DNA of 64,000 nucleotides from positions 17,582,922 to 17,646,921 of the forward strand of contig NC_092678.1 in the NCBI RefSeq assembly GCF_964355755.1, in the 5' to 3' direction. The notes under the pieces are model-generated. The model saw only the letters and a program-made list of their open reading frames with translations. It was not told the origin of the DNA and did not search any database. Source of the stretch: Antedon mediterranea. Taxonomy: Eukaryota > Echinodermata > Crinoidea > Comatulida > Antedonidae. Below, one piece after another: positions 57,827 to 64,000 of this stretch (its first letter is position 1; the number at the start of each line of letters is the position of its first letter). The position numbers and the translations under genes were made by a program.

Positions 57827-57934
57827 CTGCTGATATGTCATCATCGGAAGTATCGACATCGGAAGTATCGACATCTGTTGTAGAAACCTCCCATGCTTTT
57901 CTCTCTGCTGCTGGAGGAACTTTGGTAGTTGTTA
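57827..57934 (-). CDS. DUF7869-type gene, exon C (short copy of the repeated exon)
   Basis: Acceptor TTTGTCTAG, donor GTCAGT, phase 1 to 1, 36 codons. Encodes TTTKVPPAAERKAWEVSTTD and an internally doubled VDTSD, then DDDISA. It matches the C-terminal half of exon B and the upstream intron flank (CTCTGTTTGTC, TAATCAGAAAA in inverse), so it is a tandem segmental duplicate spaced about 770 bp. Confidence 0.75.
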
Positions 57935-58441
57935 CTAGACAAACAGAGTCTATGTTGTAATCAGAAAATGTGCAATTTAAACTATTATCATAGAAATAAT
58001 TAGATACATTTATTGTTTAAAAGGGACTGCTAATTTCAATTTTTTATTTTATGATTCCAGATCAATTATTTATTTTACATATCAAAATAATTTCTTTTTT
58101 TTCCAGTAAAAAACCCTTGCCAAGGGGACATTATTTTGTTCCTGAAGCCTTAATAGGGGTTATACTGAACGTAACTAGAGGTGGTCCAGTGAAATAGAAA
58201 ACGTTAACAATGCAAACTTCTTTGTTAAGAACAATCTCAACGCACACAATTGTGTTATAAGTACGGAAAGGTAAATCAACAAAAAAAAAACTATACTCAA
58301 CGATAAATGTCCCAATCGAATACGACATTGCTACCTCCCAGATCGGGCCCATAAAAACATAGGGATAGGCCTAGAGGCGGCCTCTACTCTAACCTAGTAA
58401 ATAACTACATAACATGTCATTGTATTGTTAAAGTTACTGAC

Positions 58442-58705
58442 CTGCTGACTCTGTCGGTATGTCATCATCAGAAGTATCGACATCTGTTGTAGAAACCTCC
58501 CATGCTTTTCTCTTTGCTGCTGGAGGAACTTCGGTAGTCGAAATCCCAGTAGGTGACCCTTCTGTATCATCAACAGCAGAACATCCATTATTGATTGATT
58601 GAATTGAACCGTTCCCACGTACAATTAGGCCTACTTCATCATCTTCACTTGAAGAATAGTAAAGCATACGCTCAGTTGGATAAGCAGTGCTGTGTGTTGT
58701 TGTTA
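58442..58705 (-). CDS. DUF7869-type gene, exon B (probable first coding exon)
   Basis: Acceptor-like TTTGTCAAG, donor GTCAGT, phase 1 to 1. The ATG at 58667 begins MLYYSSSEDDEVGLIVRGNG, with a Ser/Asp-rich acidic region, KRKAWEVSTTDVDTSDDDIP and TESA. Starting there, exons B, C, D, E, F, G, H, I, J, K total 839 codons including the stop once the single base at exon H is discounted. In-frame codons continue upstream of the ATG to the acceptor, so a still earlier exon is possible. Confidence 0.7.
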
Positions 58706-58821
58706 CTTGACAAACAGATTCTGTATCGTAATCAGAAAAATTTGCAATTTGATTAAATTATTATCATACATAATTAATTAGATATTAAATCAAGAATGAT
58801 TCCACCGAAATTTTGAGTTAA

Positions 58822-59064
58822 AATAACGATAGTGAAGCATATGAATAGGCAAACTGCCTAAAAATTGACATGTTTTGAGAAACTATTCTCATCATCCACC
58901 AGAACAGAAAACAACGCCTAGGCTTAGAGTACTTATATACCAATAGGACAGGTTGTATGTAAATGAGGAAGTAATTAGCATGATAAAACAACAAGGAATG
59001 TAGGCAACAAACAATCATATGGCAAGCGTGACGCCTATTCATCAAATGCCTCACTATCGTTATT
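58822..59064. mobile_element. 243-bp MITE with TTAA target
   Basis: TTAA at 58818-58821 and 59065-59068. Inverted ends AATAACGATAGTGAAGCAT and its inverse. Noncoding. It lies upstream of exon B. Confidence 0.8.
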
Positions 59065-59284
59065 TTAAATAATTAATTATATGCCACACATCGTAAAATA
59101 TTATTGAAAATGTGTATGTTTGATCTCTTCTTTGGGACACCCTTTCCCACAAACAAGTGGATATAGGCCTATTAAGGGGGCCGGCACACATTTTGAGTGT
59201 AGGCCTACCTGGCAAATGGTTGATTACCCCTATTAAGTTTGTTCTATCCCAAACACAGTACAGTACTACATACTAAAATTCCCA

Positions 59285-59420
59285 TATGAATAGGCCTAGG
59301 CTAGAGCCTATCTCTAGCTAGGCTTAGTAATAAGTAATATTTACTAGGCCCAGGCCTAGGGCCTAGTACTAGGCCTAGGCCTAGTAGTAGTAAATAACTA
59401 GGCCTCTAGGCCTAGGCCTA
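59285..59420. repeat. GGCCTAGGCCTAG-rich tract
   Basis: Dense CCTAGG/GGCCTA words as at 15296. It also invades exon copy A (CCTAGGACTAGGCCTAGGCC, about 59631). Confidence 0.75.
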
Positions 59421-59473
59421 CCTAGGTATGAACATTCATTGTTGTAGGCTAGGCCTATTGTATTGTTACTCAC

Positions 59474-59716
59474 CTGCTGCTGCTGACTCTGTCTGTATGT
59501 CATCATCAGAAGTATCGAAATATGTTGAAGAAACCTCCCATGCTTTTCTCTTTGCTGCTGGAAGAACTTCGGTAGTCGGAAGAACTTCGGTAGTCGAAAT
59601 CCCAGTAGGCGACCCTTCTGTATCATCTACTCCTAGGACTAGGCCTAGGCCTTAGGCCTTCTTCATCGTCTTCACTTGAAGAATAGTATAGCATACGCTC
59701 AGCAGTTGGAACAGGG
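59474..59716 (-). pseudogene. Exon A, third and damaged copy of the repeated acidic exon
   Basis: Donor GTGAGT at 59473. It matches exon B from MLYYSSSEDDE to DDDIQTESA, but the middle is replaced by a CCTAGG tract that shifts the frame and yields a stop before the TTEV part. TTEVLP is doubled by a short tandem duplication, and the acceptor side (beyond about 59716) is not preserved. Could be a decayed alternative first exon. Confidence 0.65.
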
Positions 59717-59719
59717 TGT

Positions 59720-59885
59720 TCTGTCGGGTTTACGATGAAATCGGTCGCGTCTGAAATCGGTCGCGTTTGAAATCGGTCGCGATAAAATCAACTTCCGGTA
59801 TTTTGTATGGCGCGCCGCTAGAGCTATAATCCTTTTGATGATATCGGTCGCGTTTGAAATCGGTCGCGCTATTTTGTATGGATCG
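59720..59885. repeat. GAAATCGGTCGCG short tandem repeats
   Basis: Five or more copies of GAAATCGGTCGCGT(TT) in two clusters, separated by GATAAAATCAACTTCCGGTA...GCTAGAGC, a piece related to the 31.8-kb minisatellite. Confidence 0.8.
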
Positions 59886-59889
59886 AGCG

Positions 59890-60345
59890 GGATGCATGCT
59901 AGAACGTGGATATACATTTTTCGTATATATATATTTAATTGATATTTTTTAGGAACTAGATTATTTATGTGGATATTTTTTACTTGGTTAATAAATATTT
60001 ATTATCAATCATTAAATTAATTTTTTTTTTGTATTTCACAGGTCTCGGAGAAGGACTGTGTCTTTTCAAAATGGCCATTTCTAAACACGTTTAAATATTA
60101 TATTAGGCATAATGTTATATTAGGCATATAATAATTTACCTCTATTAATATGTACTGTAATTAATATATTATATAGAGAATATACGTCTGTCGTGTCTTT
60201 TATTACGCAAACAATTACGTAAAAGAGAACAATTTATTTAAAAACAAGAATTTTTACAATATAGCCCGTAAAGCCAGCGTATCCATTTTTATACTTATGC
60301 ATACTGTGGCAGATTATATCATATCCAATTAACAACATACTATTC
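59890..60345. other. Noncoding AT-rich DNA
   Basis: Nothing recognised before the hairpin array. Confidence 0.35.
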
Positions 60346-60357
60346 GATCACCTTATT

Positions 60358-60577
60358 AGGTGATCATTTAGAATAAAATGATCACCTATTGTTATTGTAT
60401 AAAATCTTTATTATTAGTTATCCGCTTAGTAGCGGATAACTCCTTGTAATCGTCCTGGATCTTTTTTTTTTTCTTTATTGGTTATCCGCACTTGGCGGAT
60501 AACCTCTTGTTATTGTCAGGATCTTTTTTTTTTTTTTTTTTTTTTTGGTTATCCGCAACTTTAAGTTGCGGATAACC
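60358..60577. repeat. Array of four related hairpins
   Basis: Perfect or near-perfect inverted repeats at 60358-60387 (AGGTGATCATTT / AAATGATCACCT), 60417-60440 (GTTATCCGCT / AGCGGATAAC), 60480-60504 (GGTTATCCGC / GCGGATAACC) and 60547-60577 (GGTTATCCGCAACTT / AAGTTGCGGATAACC). Each is followed by a similar spacer (TTGTNATTGT/CGT...ATC, then a T run). Start-to-start spacing is 59, 63 and 67 bases. Confidence 0.85.
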
Positions 60578-60620
60578 CTTGTGATTGTAAATATCTTTTT
60601 TTTCATCTTCTTCTTTGTTA

Positions 60621-62133
60621 TTCTTCTTTCTTTCCCGGATTTTTGTGCGTCGCATATCTCTCATCCTTGTCAACATAAGATTGTATAACTTTGTCAAAAG
60701 ATTGACCTGTAGCTGTAGATGTGCAAGAAACTTCGTTATATGACGTTAGAGTTGCGCAGCGTAAGTTACGCGCGATTTTATGAATTTCAATGATTGGTCA
60801 TAGATTATAAACCAAAAGTCGTTTTGTATTGACACTTGGTGAAAATTTAAGTCATATCAAGGGCAAACTTTCTATGGATTAAAAATGACATGTTTCACAA
60901 GAAGTTACGCGCGCACACGCATTTAAAATTTAAAAATGCGCAAAATTAATTTCTAATCAACTTTCTACGCCGATCATGACATTTTTAGCATGTCAAAAAT
61001 TCCCACGCGCGCGAAAAAAATTACGCGTAAGGTGCGCACGGAGCATGAAAATCATGTGTTTTTTTCTTGAATTATGATTTTACAGCCTTTCTTAGTCATT
61101 TTAAAAAAGATTTACATCATTTCAAATTAAAATGACGTCATAAGAACACGTTGATTTAGACAATTTGCGTGCGTTTTACTTGCAAAAGTGACAAAATCTT
61201 GTCAAAATTATGCCTACTTTGAATCTATTATAGCTCCTCAGGATCAACCGTTACCCCCAATTTTTTTAATTTAATATGTAAGCAGATATGTTGCAGATAT
61301 GAATACATGCAGAATCTTTACCCCTCAGATGTTATGACGTCATCGTATGGCCACACGAATGTAAAATATTGGATTTTTGACTGTTTCGCTATTGCTCATT
61401 ACATTAAATAGAGCGCATATCGCTTATACGTATTCCATTTCCTCAGATATTTTAATACTGTCTAGTTCAATCAACTATCTTTCGCATGAGTTAAAAATAT
61501 TTTAATTTTTATGACGTCATCATGTCTAAAAATGTAAATAACGTGGGTCACCTATTTTCATCTTTACAGTAAATTTCAATCTGTTATAGCTCGTCAGAAT
61601 AAAAAGTGATCATCATGATTAAAACGTTTTCTGGAAGCTATTGGATTGTAGATACAGATTCATGTGAATATTTTGCCAATTAGATGTTGTGACGTCATTA
61701 TATGGCCAGTTGAATACAACAAGTCGTATTTTCATATTTTGCGTCATAGTTCATCACATTTAAAAGAGCGCGCATCTATATTTTACGGATTTAAATTTCT
61801 TAAAATTTGTATTAATGTAATTATTTAGATACTTATCTTCTAGAATTGTTATCTTTATACGTCAATTTGATGACGTCATCGTGTTAATAATTGGATTTCA
61901 AAGATGGGTCTCGTAATATCGTCTATGCTACACTGTATATAACATATACAGCGTATTCTGTAAATACTGTAATATGATGTATGCTACAAAATAGGTACAA
62001 TTCAGCACTGTTAACATATTTATTTCATGTCATAGGATGGAATAATAATTGTCGAGGTTCATATGGTTAAGTTTGTGCATGTTGCGTTTGCGCGGATAAC
62101 CCGAACTCGTCAAAGTGACGAGTTCAAATCTAG
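60621..62133 (+). mobile_element. Helitron-like element, copy A
   Basis: Begins with TTCTTCTTTCTTTCCC and ends at a hairpin AACTCGTC-aaagt-GACGAGTT (62104-62124), CAAAT, CTAG (62130-62133) and T. No replication or helicase protein is present, so it is non-autonomous. The interior is rich in ACGCGCGC words and GACGTCAT. The 5' part (TAAGTCATATCAAGGGCAAA) is repeated in copies B, C and D. Confidence 0.7.
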
Positions 62134-62145
62134 TTTTTCTATGTT

Positions 62146-63288
62146 ATTCTTCTTTCTTTCCCAAAATTTTGTGTCACGTGTATCTCAAATTCTGATCAAC
62201 ATTACATCGTATAACTTTGTCAGAAGATTTACCTCTATGTGTAGAAGTGCAGGACAGCTCGTTTTTTTACTTTAGAGTCGCGCAGCGTAAGCTACGCGCG
62301 ATTTTATGAATTTCGCGTATTTAACATAGACTAAAAAGCAAAAGTCATTTTGTAATGACACTTGGTGAACATTTAAGTCATATCAAGGGCAAACTTTCTA
62401 TGGATTAAAAATGGCATGTTTGACATAAAGTTACGCGCGCACGCGCGTTTAAAATTTCAAATTGCGAAAAATTCATTTCTAATCAACTTTCTACGCGTTT
62501 CAGGTCATTTTGAGCATTTCAAAAATTCCCACGCGTGCGCATATTTTTTACGCGCGCGTGCGCACGTAGCGCAAAAACATCTTTTTTTTGCTTGATTTTT
62601 GTTTTTTCAGCCTTTTCTAGTACATTTACCAATTTTCAATCAATTTCGACTTAAAATCACGTCATACGAGCACGTAGAATTGAACAATTTGTGCGCGTTT
62701 TTGATGAAAAAGTTCAAAAATTTGTGAAAATTATGCCTTTTTTTAAAAAGTCATAGATTCTAAACTCCGAGGTGAAAATATTTAAAATTTCAGATTCTGG
62801 AAGTAGATGAGTTGTTTTTCTCGAATCATGCATTGATATGGCTAACCAGACATTGTGACGTCATCGTATGGCCACCCGAATATAAAATATAGGATTTTTT
62901 TCTCTTTCGTCATAGCTCGTTAATTTAATAGAGCGCATCTCTACTTATCCTTATTCCATTTCACTCAATTTTTTTATATTGTCTAGATCAATCAATTACC
63001 TTTCGCATGATCCACCATTTTAAAAAATGTGATGACGTCATCATGTTCAAATGCGTCAATAACTTTGGTCACTTATTTTCACCTATTCTGCACTGTATGT
63101 AGTACGTATACAGTATATAGTGTTATACCGTATATACTTAGACGCGACGCAACATAGAGAGCGCACTAACATTTTTCAATGCCATAATCGTTTTATTTTT
63201 TTGCGTGCACTATTCTAACGTATGACGTGCACGTGGCTTTTGCACTGCGGATAACCTAACTCGTCCGTAGTGACGAGTTCAAATCTAG
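62146..63288 (+). mobile_element. Helitron-like element, copy B
   Basis: Starts with TTCTTCTTTCTTTCCC, repeats the internal landmarks of copy A (CATATCAAGGGCAAACTTTC, TTACGCGCGCACGC, CTAATCAACTTTCTACGC) and ends at hairpin AACTCGTC...GACGAGTT (63258-63279), CAAAT, CTAG (63285-63288) and T. It is separated from copy A by only about 12 bases. Confidence 0.7.
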
Positions 63289-63293
63289 TATTA

Positions 63294-63597
63294 TTCTTCT
63301 TTCTTTCTCCTCCATTTTTGTGTCTCGCGTATCTCACAAACTTGTAAACATAACATTTCATAACTTTGTCAACATATGGGCATTTACGTGAAGTTGTGCA
63401 CCTCCTATTTTGAATGACGTCAGAGTTGCGCAATGTGACTTACGTGCGATTTTATGATTTTTTATGATTGATCATAGGCTAAAAACCAAGCATAATTTTA
63501 TTTTGACACTTTCTGAAAATGTAAGTCATATCAAGGGCAAACTTTTTGTGGATTAAAAATGCCATGTTTTGCCAAGACGTTACGCGCGCACGCACAT
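63294..63597 (+). mobile_element. Helitron-like element, copy C (5' part only)
   Basis: Begins TTCTTCTTTCTTTCTCC directly after the CTAGT of copy B. It contains TGACGTCAGAGTTGCGCAA and CATATCAAGGGCAAAC, then breaks at ACGCGCGCACGCACATT where a fresh 5' part starts. Confidence 0.65.
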
Positions 63598-64000
63598 TTC
63601 TCCTCTATTTTTGTGTCTCGCTTATATCAAAAATGTGTAAACATAACATTTCATAACTTTGTCAACATATGGGCATTCACGTGAAGTTGTGCACCTACTA
63701 TTGTGAATGACGTCAGAAATGCGTAACGTGACTTACGCGTGATTTTATGAATTTCCCGTATTCAACATAGATTGAAAACCATATAACTATGTAAGTTGAA
63801 ACTTAGCAAAAGTTTAATTTATATCTTGCGCTAACTTTCTGTGCACTAAAAATGGCATTTTTTAAACGAAGTTACGCGCGCACGCGCATTTAAAATTTAA
63901 AATGCGCAAAATTAATTTCTAATCAACTTTCTACGCTGATCATGACATTTTGAGCATGTCAAAAATTCCCACGCGCGCGAACAATTTTACGCGCGTGGTC
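63598..64000 (+). mobile_element. Helitron-like element, copy D (runs off the window)
   Basis: Repeats the 5' part of copy C from TCCTCTATTTTTGTGTCTCG onwards at a spacing of about 300 bases and continues past the copy C break into CTAATCAACTTTCTACGC, as in copies A and B. Confidence 0.65.

Noticed and set aside
60358-60577. Rho-independent terminators (hairpin plus T run)
   Set aside because: The hairpin-T pattern superficially fits, but the sequence is eukaryotic and the hairpins recur as arms of Helitron-like element ends.

Overview
The window looks like AT-rich, repeat-dense nuclear DNA from an invertebrate animal, most likely marine. The evidence is spliced genes with GT-AG introns, a metazoan SH3 adaptor gene (NCKIPSD), a CUB-domain secreted protein, and a wide mix of animal transposons: Ty3-type LTR, three kinds of LINE, hAT, TTAA-target and pogo-like MITEs, and Helitron-like ends. 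Frequent GGCCTA/CCTAGG runs and the family mix would fit a deuterostome such as an echinoderm, but I cannot name the species. It is not a prokaryotic region.

Layout. 1-9640: a broken non-LTR retrotransposon (+), interrupted three times: by a nearly intact Ty3-type LTR element (352-5071, target duplication TTGAC), by an unclassified insert near 6.4-6.85 kb, and by an 800-bp GACA-core element (8167-8966). 10451-12172 (-): first two exons of a secreted CUB-domain gene, running head to head with 14889-31082 (+), the first five recognisable exons of NCKIPSD. NCKIPSD introns are packed with transposons (16384-17015, 17778-19529, 20539-23796, 24014-26678, 29054-29481, 30214-30604 and others), and exon 3 carries one in-frame TAG.

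31.1-47 kb: repeats with no confident host gene: a 5S rRNA-like fragment, minisatellites, a 433-bp MITE, a Helitron-like end, an L1-type ORF1 fragment, a 110-bp satellite, an L2/CR1-like LINE tail, a possible signal-peptide exon, and a 133-bp palindrome resembling a hammerhead ribozyme. 47.06-51.4 kb (-): an L1/Tx1-type LINE split by a hAT element with a perfect 8-bp target duplication.

52594-58705 (-): a ten-exon gene of the family I know as DUF7869. Every junction is in phase, three motif blocks carry acidic residues like a DDE-type nuclease, and there is one frame-breaking base. Its acidic N-terminal exon exists in three copies (57.8, 58.5, 59.5 kb), all bounded by phase-1 junctions where complete. 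60.3-64 kb: an array of related hairpins followed by tandem Helitron-like repeats running off the window end.

The two host genes (CUB and NCKIPSD) share a 2.7-kb intergenic region containing several inverted-repeat elements, one reaching within 60 bp of the NCKIPSD start codon.
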